Below the pieces are notes generated by a model. It was not told the DNA's origin. It did no database searches and saw only the letters and a list, made by a program, of their open reading frames with translations. A DNA stretch of 38,151 nt from NCBI RefSeq assembly GCF_028435365.1, contig NZ_JAGTJJ010000087.1, positions 1 to 38,151 of the forward strand, given 5' to 3'. Position 1 is the stretch's first letter. Each line of letters starts with the position of its first letter. The position numbers and the translations under genes were made by a program. Below are positions 1-8,992 of the stretch, one piece after another. Source of the DNA: Polyangium jinanense (GTDB lineage: Bacteria > Myxococcota > Polyangia > Polyangiales > Polyangiaceae).

Positions 1-117
1 CGGATAAACCGCGCATCGCGCGGTTTATCCGCCCTCGGTCCAGGCCGTGCCTGGTCCGGGGTGCAGGGGGCGGACAGCCCCCTGCTGGGGTGCGGGGCAA
101 AGCCCCGCGCTCACCTT
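1..117 (-). repeat. Four-hairpin 3' element, copy A
   Basis: Read on the minus strand, this follows the stop codon of the receiver gene (118-120) and contains four consecutive stem-loops. Hairpin 1 is 92-108 (7 bp GCGGGGC/GCCCCGC). Hairpin 2 is 63-85 (9 bp GCAGGGGGC/GCCCCCTGC). Hairpin 3 is 40-54 (6 bp CCAGGC/GCCTGG). Hairpin 4 is 1-31 (14-bp perfect stem, loop GAT on the minus strand). The same order recurs at 10816-10938, 11027-11153 and 38040-38147. There is no T tract after any stem, so it is not a textbook intrinsic terminator. The copy may continue beyond the window edge. Confidence 0.85.
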
Positions 118-516
118 TCAGCCCATCGCTGGCGTCGGCCGTCGCGACGGCCTTCGCAGGGCGAGCCCGGCGACGCGCCCGGCGAGCTCTGCGTCCGTCA
201 CGCTCTTCGATGCGTACCCGTGGGCTCCCACGCTCACTGCGAGATCTGCGAGCTCCACGTCGGACTTGTCCCCGACCAGCATGATTCGGGTTTGTCCGAG
301 CCCGTAGGCGTCTCGGATCATCTTTACGAGCAGACCGCCGTCGAGCCGCGGCATGTCCACGTCGACGAGCACGATCTCGCAGCCCGTCTCGCGGACCGCG
401 TGCAGGCTGCCGAAGGGACCCTCATGAAAGCGCGCCCGCATACCTGCCTTTTCCAGGCAACGTACGGCGCGCTGGCCGAAGGTCGGGTCGTCGTCGATGA
501 TCAAAACGCGGGCCAT
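118..516 (-). CDS. Single-domain response regulator (CheY-like receiver)
   Basis: A 132-residue stand-alone receiver domain without an output domain, expected to take a phosphoryl group from a histidine kinase and act by protein contact. The acidic pocket is D8-D9-D10 (VLIIDDDP), the phospho-acceptor is D52 in VDVDMP, and the conserved lysine is K104 in GYASKS. The usual Thr/Ser switch residue after strand 4 is not seen: the stretch reads RIMLVGD, with Val81 where Thr or Ser is expected. Output signalling may therefore differ from CheY. The C-terminus is basic and proline-rich. No histidine kinase is adjacent, so the partner is unknown. A four-hairpin element starts about 9 nt after the stop codon. 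The upstream 517-675 gap holds a small dyad (AAAGAA/TTCTTT, 572-588) and no gene. Confidence 0.85.
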   Translation of the reverse strand: MARVLIIDDDPTFGQRAVRCLEKAGMRARFHEGPFGSLHAVRETGCEIVLVDVDMPRLDGGLLVKMIRDAYGLGQTRIMLVGDKSDVELADLAVSVGAHGYASKSVTDAELAGRVAGLALRRPSRRPTPAMG

Positions 517-675
517 GGTCGACCCAGATGCAAGGAACGGACCACGATCCGGAAACGCTGGAAATGCGTGAAAAGAAAGGGATTCTTTGGCTCGCCCGTC
601 CAGGACGTCTTGCAGGGCTAAACGGCCGGTGCGCGCCAGCTTTGCACTTCTGCGATCTTCGCGTGCAGAGCCCGC

Positions 676-1668
676 TCAGAACGTTCCGCGCACGCCCGCC
701 GTGCCGATCCCGAGCACCGGCGTCCACGTGATCCCGGCGGCCTTCTTCTCGTCTTTTTTGGGCTTCTCGGTCGGACCCGCGATGAGCAGCGGCACGCCCA
801 CGCCGAGGCCCACCACGCCGACCACGAGGCCTGCCGTCGTCGCGTAGCGCAGCGCATCGAAGAAGTCCGCGTCCGCGTGGAACTCTGGCTGACACGTCCG
901 GTTCGGGCACTTCGTGGTGAGCTCCTGCTCCTTCGAAAGCGCGAGCCCACCCGTCACTCCGAACGCCACCATGCCGCCCGCGCCGACGCCGATCCCCACC
1001 CAGGCGATCGTTCTCCAGAACGGATCCGGCTCCGGCGGCTTCGGCTTTGGCAGCGGCGGGAGCATGAGCACGACCTTCTCCGTCTGCTTCACGACGAGGT
1101 CGACCTTCTTCTTCACCTTCGTCTCGCCGCGACGAACCTCGACCTCGTGCGGCCCTGGATCGATCGGACGCTTCTGCCCGAGCAGCGCGAGCGGGATCTG
1201 CGTGCCGTCGACGTACACCGTGATGCCGTCGCCCAAGGGCCCCGTGACCTCGATCGTCAGGCTCGGGATGAGCGGCAAGAGCTCCTCGCGCTCCTTGAGC
1301 GCGTCGGCTTGCGCCTTGCGGAATGCCGGCGTGACCTGCGTGCGCGAGAGATCCATGCGCGTCACCGCGAGGTAACGCTCCGTGGCCTCGACGAGGCGGC
1401 CGAGCTTCACGAGGCTTCGCGCCGCGCGCAGGCCGAGCGTCGGCGCGGGCACGAGCTGATCGGCGAGGTTGAACTTTTCGAGCGCCTCGGCGTACTGGCC
1501 CTTGTCGAAGAGCGCGATGCCCTCCTCGCCGAGCTTGCGCGCGGCGCTGCGGGTCGCGAAGTCCTGCCCTGTGCTCACGGCCGGCGAGAGCCAGGTGAGC
1601 GCGGCGAAGGCGAGCGGCAGGCACGTCCGGAAGGGCGCTCGCGTGGGCTTCGAGGGAGGGCGGTTCAT
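676..1668 (-). CDS. TPR/PEGA-type membrane protein, kinase partner
   Basis: A 330-residue exported protein. An N-terminal signal segment (about residues 12-34) precedes a TPR-like helical region (GIALFDKGQYAEALEKFNLA). Next comes a PEGA-like beta segment (SLTIEVTGPLGDGITVYVDG, then GPHEVEVRRGE). Two glycine-rich hydrophobic stretches (AWVGIGVGAGGMVAFGVTGG and TTAGLVVGVVGLGVGVPLLI) probably span the membrane. The gene begins 17 nt after the stop of the Ser/Thr kinase, so the two are very likely co-transcribed. This kinase plus TPR/PEGA pairing is common in myxobacteria. The biochemical role is unknown; a periplasmic or membrane scaffold or sensor partner of the kinase is an inference. Confidence 0.8.
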   Translation of the reverse strand: MNRPPSKPTRAPFRTCLPLAFAALTWLSPAVSTGQDFATRSAARKLGEEGIALFDKGQYAEALEKFNLADQLVPAPTLGLRAARSLVKLGRLVEATERYLAVTRMDLSRTQVTPAFRKAQADALKEREELLPLIPSLTIEVTGPLGDGITVYVDGTQIPLALLGQKRPIDPGPHEVEVRRGETKVKKKVDLVVKQTEKVVLMLPPLPKPKPPEPDPFWRTIAWVGIGVGAGGMVAFGVTGGLALSKEQELTTKCPNRTCQPEFHADADFFDALRYATTAGLVVGVVGLGVGVPLLIAGPTEKPKKDEKKAAGITWTPVLGIGTAGVRGTF

Positions 1669-1685
1669 CGGGGCTCGTGTTCGTC

Positions 1686-3017
<1,332 letters not shown>

Positions 3018-3073
3018 AGTTTAAACCACGAGCCGCCGAAACGGGAAACACCCCGTGCGTGGGTCCGTCCGAT

Positions 3074-3367
3074 CTAGCGCGGCCCTCCGCTCATCCGCAT
3101 CGGAATTTGTGCCGCGGGCCCCTGTGGCGGGAGCTGCTCGCGCACCTCGATCGAGCGCGTCTCGTCGTACTCCGGCTCGCCTCCGACCGATAGCGACGGC
3201 CAGTCGGGAAAGTAGGTCCCCGGCGCGATCACCACGGCATACGTGGGCGGCTCGGGCGCGAGCGGCGCCTCGGCAGCGCGCTGCGTCGCACCGCGCCCGC
3301 AGCCCAGCGCGGAGAGGCCACACGCGAACGCCAGCAGGGAGAACCGACACAGGGCCGAAGATCCCAT
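3074..3367 (-). CDS. Small lipoprotein of unknown function
   Basis: A 97-residue protein with a short signal sequence (MGSSALCRFSLLAFACGLSA) and a lipobox-like ALGC, so Cys23 is the likely lipidated residue. The mature part is proline-rich and low in complexity, with no fold or family that I recognise. It lies between the kinase and the tandem ATP-grasp gene, all on the minus strand, with about 50 nt to the former and 85 nt to the latter. It could share a transcript with either. Coding potential is supported by codon usage and the clean lipoprotein signal; function is unknown. Confidence 0.65.
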   Translation of the reverse strand: MGSSALCRFSLLAFACGLSALGCGRGATQRAAEAPLAPEPPTYAVVIAPGTYFPDWPSLSVGGEPEYDETRSIEVREQLPPQGPAAQIPMRMSGGPR

Positions 3368-3452
3368 GCCCCGGCCCCACGCAAGGCGCGGGCCGGGGCG
3401 GTGTGCAGGACGTGCGCGACGGGAATCCGGTCAGTCAGGACGGATGTTTCGA

Positions 3453-5582
3453 TCAGGACCCGTTGGCCTTCACGGGGCCCGTAGGGGGCGTGGGAGGCGT
3501 GGGGGACGTGAGCAGTGGGAGCAGCCCGTGCGGCTGCGTCGGGGCGGCGACCTGCACCAGAGGCGGCGCGGCTGCGGCGCGCTCGCCGCGGTACCGCTTG
3601 ATGCAGCCCGCGAGGATCTCGCCGATGAGTGTCCGGAAATCCATGCTCGCGACCTTCGCGATGACGCAGAGATCGCTGAAATCCGGGGTGAGCCCCGGCA
3701 GCGGGTTGCACTCGATCACGTACACCGTGCCGTCCTTCGCCATGCGCAGATCGATCCGCGCGACGTCGCGGCAGTGCAGCGCGAGGAACGTGTCGCGCGC
3801 GATCTTCTCGATCCGTTTGAGCTCCGCCGATCCGAGGTTCGCCGGGCATTCGAAGCGCACGCGCGTCGTGCCCATCTGCTTCTCCTCGAAGCCGTAGACC
3901 GGGTGCTCGGGCGGATCGACGAAGACCACCTCCATCGGCGGCAAGACCCGCGGCCTTCGGTCGCCGAGCAGGCCCACGGTGAGCTCGCGGCCGTCGACGT
4001 ACTCCTCGACGAGCGCTGGTTGCCCATACCGCTCGAGCAAGACCTTCGCCGCGGCGCGCGCGCTCGCCTCGTCCGGCACCACGGACGCGCTGCTGATCCC
4101 TTTCGACGTGCCCTCCGCGTTCGGCTTGACGATCACCGGGTAACGGAAGGCCTTGAGCTTCTCGCGGCCCGTCGTGAGCACCTGCCACTCGGGCGTCTCG
4201 ATGCGCGAGGCGCGCAGGATCTGCTTCGTGAGGCCCTTGTCGAGGCAGAGCGAGAGCGTCGTCGGATCGCTGCCGGAGTAGGGAATGCCGAGCAGCTCCA
4301 GCATCGCGGGCACCTGCGCCTCGCGGCCCCGTCCGCGCACGCCCTCGGCGATGTTGAAGACCACGTCGGGCTGCGCTGCGAGCAGCCGGTGCGGCAGATC
4401 CGGCTTCGCTTCGAGCGGGATCACCGTGTGGCCGAAGCTCTCGAGCGCGTTCGTGATCGCATCGATCGTCTGCGGCGAGTCGAACTCGGCCTCCGCGTCG
4501 CCGCCGTCGCGCTTCATGTTGAACGTGAAGCCCACGCGCAGCGTGGCCTTCTTCGCGCGCTTCGGCGCGCTGTCGACGAAGTGCGACATGCCCCTCCGCT
4601 TGCAAGCGCTCCGCACGATCGACCGGATCACGCCGTCGTAATCGAAGCCGCCCTTCTTCGCCGCGACGAACATCGCGGCGCTCGGATCGAGCGAGGGCAA
4701 CGCGTCGACCTCGAGGAAGTGGATGTCATAGCCCGTCTGCGGCGACCCTGGGGCCACGCGGAACTCGCAGCGCCCGAGGTCCTTGAGATCGAGCGCCCGC
4801 ACGATCCTGCGCGTCAGCGTCTGGATGCGATCGAGCACCGCCGCCGGCAGCTCCGCCGGGCGCGTCGTCACGTGCTCGGGCCGCACGTTCTTCAGATGGA
4901 AATCGTAGACGTTGTAAAGGTTCTGGTACCGAGGATCGATCACGTACTCGACCGGATCGAGAATCCCGTCGCTGCCGAGGCCCTCGACGAACGAGCACGA
5001 CACGTCGACCCCGCGCACGAAGCGCTCGACGAGCAAGCCCGTGGGGAAGCGCGAGAGCTGCCGGTCGACGATCTCGGCGAGCTCGTGGCCGTCCTCGCAG
5101 ACGCTGAAATCGCCTGAAATCCCCTTCGAGGAGCCCTCGAAGTTCGGCTTCACGATCACCGGGAACGTGACGTCGTCGAGCACGCCGCCCTCGATCGCCA
5201 CGCGCGTCACGAGCCGCGCACGTGGTGTCGGCACGCCGAAGCCCGCGAGCGTGCGCTTCGTGAGCGCCTTGTCGAGCGTCAGGCAGAGCGTGTACGCGTC
5301 CGAGCCCGTGTACGGGAAGCCGAGCTCGTCGAAAAGCGCGGGGTAAAATGCCTCGCGCATCTTGCCCTTGTGCCCCTCGGCCATGTTGAACACGAGGTCG
5401 GGCGAGATCGATTCGAGCCGCGCGATGACGCGGGATGCGGGGCCGGAGACCTCGACGCGCTCGACCTCGTGGCCTGCGCGCACGAGGGCCCCTTCGATCG
5501 CGTCGATGGTTGCTGGACTGTCGAACTCCGCCTCGTCGGGGGAGCCCGTGATCTTCAAATTGTAGGTGAGCGCGAGGCGCAT
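3453..5582 (-). CDS. Tandem D-Ala-D-Ala ligase-like ATP-grasp protein
   Basis: A 709-residue protein made of two consecutive D-alanine-D-alanine-ligase-like ATP-grasp units (about 1-335 and 347-665) and a proline-rich tail. Each half repeats the same landmarks: EAEFDSP (18-24, 366-372), VFNMAEG/VFNIAEG (64-70, 408-414), VIVKPNFEGSSKGI/VIVKPNAEGTSKGI (142-155, 483-496). A single Ddl is about 300-370 residues, so this is a fusion or internal duplication. The second half carries the usual metal ligands D611, E624 and N626 (VIECNPLPG). In the first half the same places read E273, E291 and D293 (FLEVDALPS). It should form an amide bond between amino-acid-like substrates using ATP; the substrate is unknown, and a dipeptide or peptide-tailoring ligase is as likely as a cell-wall Ddl. 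The start is the ATG at 5582, where similarity between the halves begins; no clear Shine-Dalgarno is seen. Confidence 0.85.
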   Translation of the reverse strand: MRLALTYNLKITGSPDEAEFDSPATIDAIEGALVRAGHEVERVEVSGPASRVIARLESISPDLVFNMAEGHKGKMREAFYPALFDELGFPYTGSDAYTLCLTLDKALTKRTLAGFGVPTPRARLVTRVAIEGGVLDDVTFPVIVKPNFEGSSKGISGDFSVCEDGHELAEIVDRQLSRFPTGLLVERFVRGVDVSCSFVEGLGSDGILDPVEYVIDPRYQNLYNVYDFHLKNVRPEHVTTRPAELPAAVLDRIQTLTRRIVRALDLKDLGRCEFRVAPGSPQTGYDIHFLEVDALPSLDPSAAMFVAAKKGGFDYDGVIRSIVRSACKRRGMSHFVDSAPKRAKKATLRVGFTFNMKRDGGDAEAEFDSPQTIDAITNALESFGHTVIPLEAKPDLPHRLLAAQPDVVFNIAEGVRGRGREAQVPAMLELLGIPYSGSDPTTLSLCLDKGLTKQILRASRIETPEWQVLTTGREKLKAFRYPVIVKPNAEGTSKGISSASVVPDEASARAAAKVLLERYGQPALVEEYVDGRELTVGLLGDRRPRVLPPMEVVFVDPPEHPVYGFEEKQMGTTRVRFECPANLGSAELKRIEKIARDTFLALHCRDVARIDLRMAKDGTVYVIECNPLPGLTPDFSDLCVIAKVASMDFRTLIGEILAGCIKRYRGERAAAAPPLVQVAAPTQPHGLLPLLTSPTPPTPPTGPVKANGS

Positions 5583-5658
5583 CGTTGAAAAGGAGGGTGC
5601 CGAAGGAGAGGGAGGATGTCGCGGGTTTTTCGAGGGGAAAATGTAGCTGGGCGAGCGT

Positions 5659-5693
5659 GTGATGCGGGCGGACGACCGCGGCGTCAAGCGTCT
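5659..5693 (-). promoter_or_regulatory. Putative -35 box shared with gpmA region
   Basis: On the minus strand this holds AGACGCTTGACGCCG (5693 to 5679), a TTGACG -35-like hexamer about 100 nt upstream of the ATP-grasp start. The identical 15 nt occur at 9828-9814 upstream of gpmA. Seventeen nt further the sequence is CATCAC, a poor -10, so the promoter call is weak even though the box is a real sequence match. The pcrA gene starts in the opposite direction at 5735. Confidence 0.35.
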
Positions 5694-5734
5694 AGGGCTC
5701 CCCTCGCGCGGGGGCACGTGCTACGGCCCCGTGC

Positions 5735-8053
5735 GTGACGGATCTGGTGGCCTTTCCTCCGCCGACGTTCCCCGAGCCGGCGGACGAGCTCAACGAGCCC
5801 CAGGCGCGGGCCGTGGCCCACGCCGAGGGCCCGCTCGTCGTGTTTGCGGGCGCGGGCAGCGGCAAGACGCGTGTCATCACGTATCGCATCGCGAACCTGC
5901 TCGCCGGGCACCGCGTGCCTCCGTACCGCGTGCTCGCCGTGACCTTCACGAACAAGGCGGCCGGCGAGATGCGCCGCCGCATCGCGAGCCTCGCGGGCGA
6001 CGAGATCGCCAAGGAGCTCTGGATCGGCACGTTCCACGCGACGTGCGCGCGCCTGCTCCGCCGCTTCCACGAAGCGGCGGGCCTCGAGCGCAACTTCGTC
6101 ATCTACGACGACTCCGACCAGCGCGCGGTCGTCGCGCGTGTCTTGAAAGAGCTCTCGCTCGACGACAAGCGCTACCCGCCGCGGCAGGTCCTCTCGCGCA
6201 TCCACAAGGAGAAGCAGGAGGGCCGCGGCCCCGCCGATTTCGAGCCGCAGGGCTTCTTCGACGACGCGATCCTCAAGGTCTACGAGGGCTACGAGCGTTA
6301 CCTCCGCAAGGCGAACGCCGTCGACTTTGACGACCTCATCCTCTCGGTCCTCCGCATCGCCGAGGATCCGAAGAGCCTCGCCGGCGACGATCTCCGCGCG
6401 CGCTTCCGGCACGTCCTCGTCGACGAGTTCCAGGACGTGAACCAGGTCCAGTACCGCCTCGTGCGCGCGCTCGCCGCGAGCCGCAACCTCTGCGTCGTCG
6501 GCGACGACGATCAGAGCATCTACCGCTGGCGCGGCGCCGACGTGCGCATCGTCCGCAACTTCCGGCGCGACTTCCCCGACGCCGCCATCGTCAAGCTCGA
6601 GCAGAACTACAGGTCCACGGGCAACATCGTCCGGGCCGCGCTCGGCGTCATCAAGCCGGCGAAGGATCGCGAGCCGAAGGAGCTCTGGACCGCGCGCGAC
6701 GGCGGCGAGCCCGTCGTCGTCGTCGCCGCGCAGAACGAGCACGACGAGGCCGCGTGGGTGGCCGAGCGTGTGCGCGAGGCCCAGGCGCGTGGCGTCCCGC
6801 TCGGCGAGGTCGCGATCTTCTACCGCGTCCACGCCCAGTCGCGCGTGCTCGAAGAGGTCCTGCGCGCCGAGCGCATCCCCTACCAGATCGTCGGCGGCAT
6901 GCGCTTCTTCGAGCGTGCCGAGGTGAAGGACTGTCTCTCGTACCTGCGCATCCTCGACAACCCGAAGAGCGACGTCGACCTCGAGCGCATCATCAACGTC
7001 CCCGCGCGTAAGATCGGCGGGGCCACGCTCGATCGGCTCACGCAGGTCGCGAACGCGCTGAACGTGCCGCTCTACGAGGCGATCCTGCCGCTCACGGATC
7101 GCGGCGGCCTCGGCACGGCCGCGAAGAAGAGCTTGCTCGCCTTCCGCGAGCTCATCGAAGGCCTGCGCGAAAAGGCCGCCTCCGCGCCGCCGAGCGACCT
7201 CGCGCGCGAGGTCCTCGAACGCACGGGTTACGCCCGCATGCTCGACGAGGACGACAGCGCCGAGAGCGACGCGCGCAAGCAGAACCTCCAGGAGCTCATC
7301 GGCTCCATCCTCGATTACGAGGCCGAGGCCGCGGCGGTGGGCCAGGTCGGCGCGCTCTCCGGCTACCTCGAGCGCATCACGCTCTCGAGCGACATCGACG
7401 CACTCGAGGACGCGCCGCGTGTCTCGATGATGACCGTGCACGCGGCCAAGGGCCTCGAGTTCGACACGGTCTTCATCACGGGCATGGAGGACGAGATCTT
7501 CCCCTTCAAGGGCCCGGATCCCAAGCGCAACGAGGACATCGAGGAGGAGCGCCGCCTCGCCTACGTCGCCGTCACGCGCGCCCGCGAGCGCCTCTTCGTG
7601 ACGCACGCGGCGCGGCGCATGATCTTCGGCAACACGCGCTTCGGCGTGCCGAGCCGCTTCATCGCCGATTTCCCGGTCGCCGGCGTAAAACCCCTCATGA
7701 CGGCCGCGGCGTCGAGCGAGCGCTCCTTCCGCGACGGCTACCGCGACGAACCCGCGCGCCCGCGCGGGCCGTGGACGCATCCCATGGATCGCGGTGGCGA
7801 CGCACCCGCGCGCCCGTTCTCCACGCCTTCCCCGGCCCTGCCCGCGCGCGCGCCGGGCGAGCGCTACATCGAGCGCGAGCCGGTCGAGGCCTCAGGCGAG
7901 GGGGGCCTCGCACGCGGGGCGCGCGTCATGCACGAGAAGTTCGGTGTGGGCGTCATCGTTGAGGTCGATCCCGGCGACGACCCGATCGCCACCGTGAAAT
8001 TCTCGGGCTGGGGCGTGAAGCGTATCAAAGCACGATTCTTGCGGACCGAGTAA
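5735..8053 (+). CDS. pcrA: UvrD/PcrA-type superfamily 1 DNA helicase
   Basis: A 772-residue 3'-5' SF1A helicase that unwinds DNA in repair and replication. In order: LNEPQ (19-23, Q motif), Walker A GAGSGKT (39-45), VTFTNKAAGEM (Ia), the Walker B region VDEFQD, VVGDDDQSIYRWRGAD (III), QNYRS (IV), MMTVHAAKGLEFD (V) and YVAVTRARERL (VI). The C-terminal 45 residues (GARVMHEKFGVGVIVEVDPG ... VKRIKARF) match the Tudor-like domain at the end of PcrA/UvrD that contacts RNA polymerase in transcription-coupled repair. A Pro/Arg-rich linker of about 70 residues precedes it. The length is typical. The start is GTG at 5735. The gene is divergent from the ATP-grasp gene. UvrD or Rep naming is possible; the C-terminal domain favours PcrA/UvrD. 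Confidence 0.95.
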   Translation: MTDLVAFPPPTFPEPADELNEPQARAVAHAEGPLVVFAGAGSGKTRVITYRIANLLAGHRVPPYRVLAVTFTNKAAGEMRRRIASLAGDEIAKELWIGTFHATCARLLRRFHEAAGLERNFVIYDDSDQRAVVARVLKELSLDDKRYPPRQVLSRIHKEKQEGRGPADFEPQGFFDDAILKVYEGYERYLRKANAVDFDDLILSVLRIAEDPKSLAGDDLRARFRHVLVDEFQDVNQVQYRLVRALAASRNLCVVGDDDQSIYRWRGADVRIVRNFRRDFPDAAIVKLEQNYRSTGNIVRAALGVIKPAKDREPKELWTARDGGEPVVVVAAQNEHDEAAWVAERVREAQARGVPLGEVAIFYRVHAQSRVLEEVLRAERIPYQIVGGMRFFERAEVKDCLSYLRILDNPKSDVDLERIINVPARKIGGATLDRLTQVANALNVPLYEAILPLTDRGGLGTAAKKSLLAFRELIEGLREKAASAPPSDLAREVLERTGYARMLDEDDSAESDARKQNLQELIGSILDYEAEAAAVGQVGALSGYLERITLSSDIDALEDAPRVSMMTVHAAKGLEFDTVFITGMEDEIFPFKGPDPKRNEDIEEERRLAYVAVTRARERLFVTHAARRMIFGNTRFGVPSRFIADFPVAGVKPLMTAAASSERSFRDGYRDEPARPRGPWTHPMDRGGDAPARPFSTPSPALPARAPGERYIEREPVEASGEGGLARGARVMHEKFGVGVIVEVDPGDDPIATVKFSGWGVKRIKARFLRTE

Positions 8054-8116
8054 TCCAATCCACCCTCCGATGCCACGCATGACCCTCGCAATGGGGGGAC
8101 GACGTGGTGTACGCTG

Positions 8117-8140
8117 GGAAATCGTAGCGTCGCGATTTCC
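8117..8140. promoter_or_regulatory. 8-8-8 inverted repeat before PAS-STAS gene
   Basis: GGAAATCG (8117-8124), 8-nt spacer, CGATTTCC (8133-8140). It is a perfect dyad ending 21 nt before the ATG at 8162, with the purine-rich ribosome-binding region GAGGGAGGG following. It could be an operator for a dimeric regulator or a leader hairpin; the sequence alone does not decide. Confidence 0.4.
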
Positions 8141-8161
8141 GAGCGAGGGAGGGCTTGAAGG

Positions 8162-8983
8162 ATGAACACCGAAGCCGGACTGCTCCAAGAGCTCGTCGAC
8201 GGAATGCCGGATCCGATGTTTTTCAAGGACCGGCAGCATCGCTGGATTGCATTCAATCGTGCCTTCTGCGACCTCCTCGGCCGGCCGCCCGAGGAGATCC
8301 GCGGCCGGAGTGATCCCGACTTTTTCCCGCCCGATCAGGTCGCCGTCTTCTGGGAGCACGACGACCTGGTCTTCGAGACAGGTCGGCCCGACCTCAACGA
8401 GGAGAAGATCACGCTCGGAGGCGGCGAGCTCCGGATCCTCTGGACGCGCAAGGTGCCGATTCGCGACGCGTCGCGAGCCGTGGTGGGCCTCTATGGGCTC
8501 ATCATGGATATCACCCACCAGATGGAGCACGCCCGCAAGACCGAGCTCCTCGAAGCCGAGGCGGCGCGGAAGCAGGCGATCATCGAGGCGCAGGAACGGG
8601 TCATCGACGGCCTCGTCGTACCGGTGCTCGAAATATGGGAGGGCATCCTGTTATTGCCCCTCGTCGGCGCGCTCTCGCAGAGTCGGGCAGCGCATGCCAT
8701 CGAGAGCGTGCTCGCCGCCGTCAGCGAGCGCAACACGGAGACGGTTCTCATCGACGTCACAGGCGCGGGTTTACCCGACGCAGCCGGGGCAGAAATCATC
8801 GCCCGCGCGGTGCGCGCCCTCGCCCTGCTCGGCTGCCGCACGATCCTCGTCGGTATCAGCGCGGAGTCGGCCCGCACGTTCGTCGAGGGAGGTCTGGATC
8901 TCGGAGGAATGACGACGTGCGCCACCCTGAAACAGGGGTTGTCCAGGGCGCTCGCATTGCGACGGGGATCGTCGCGCCGCTGA
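8162..8983 (+). CDS. PAS-STAS protein, RsbR-like without phospho-sites
   Basis: 273 residues: an N-terminal PAS domain (about 5-120, with DPMFFKDRQHRWIAFNRAFC and GLYGLIMDITHQ), a short coiled-coil linker (125-150), and a C-terminal STAS domain (about 152-268) related to RsbR co-antagonists of the stressosome. The STAS landmarks VPVLEIWEGILLLPLVG and TVLIDVTGAGLP are clear. From the RsbRA pattern as I recall it, the two phosphorylated threonines lie in V-G-x-I-D-T and V-V-D-T. Here these places read VGALSQS and LPDAAGA, so both are missing. RsbT-type phosphorylation at those sites would be impossible. No rsbS, rsbT or rsbX homologue is adjacent. A perfect dyad lies just upstream. The gene converges with gpmA with 9 nt between the stops. 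Confidence 0.85.
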   Translation: MNTEAGLLQELVDGMPDPMFFKDRQHRWIAFNRAFCDLLGRPPEEIRGRSDPDFFPPDQVAVFWEHDDLVFETGRPDLNEEKITLGGGELRILWTRKVPIRDASRAVVGLYGLIMDITHQMEHARKTELLEAEAARKQAIIEAQERVIDGLVVPVLEIWEGILLLPLVGALSQSRAAHAIESVLAAVSERNTETVLIDVTGAGLPDAAGAEIIARAVRALALLGCRTILVGISAESARTFVEGGLDLGGMTTCATLKQGLSRALALRRGSSRR

Positions 8984-8992
8984 GACAGCGCT

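Noticed and set aside
1..117. Classical intrinsic terminators at the hairpin repeats
   Set aside because: None of the stems is followed by a T tract, so Rho-independent termination of the textbook kind is not supported; kept as repeat elements instead.
3229..5117. Very long open frames on both strands over the ATP-grasp gene
   Set aside because: Only the minus-strand frame with two complete sets of ATP-grasp motifs makes sense; the others are Arg/Ala/His-rich shadows.
5684..7780. Long open frame on the minus strand (698 codons) opposite the helicase gene
   Set aside because: It is the antisense shadow of pcrA in GC-rich DNA: low-complexity Arg/Ala/Val/Asp composition, no motif, and the plus strand encodes all helicase motifs.
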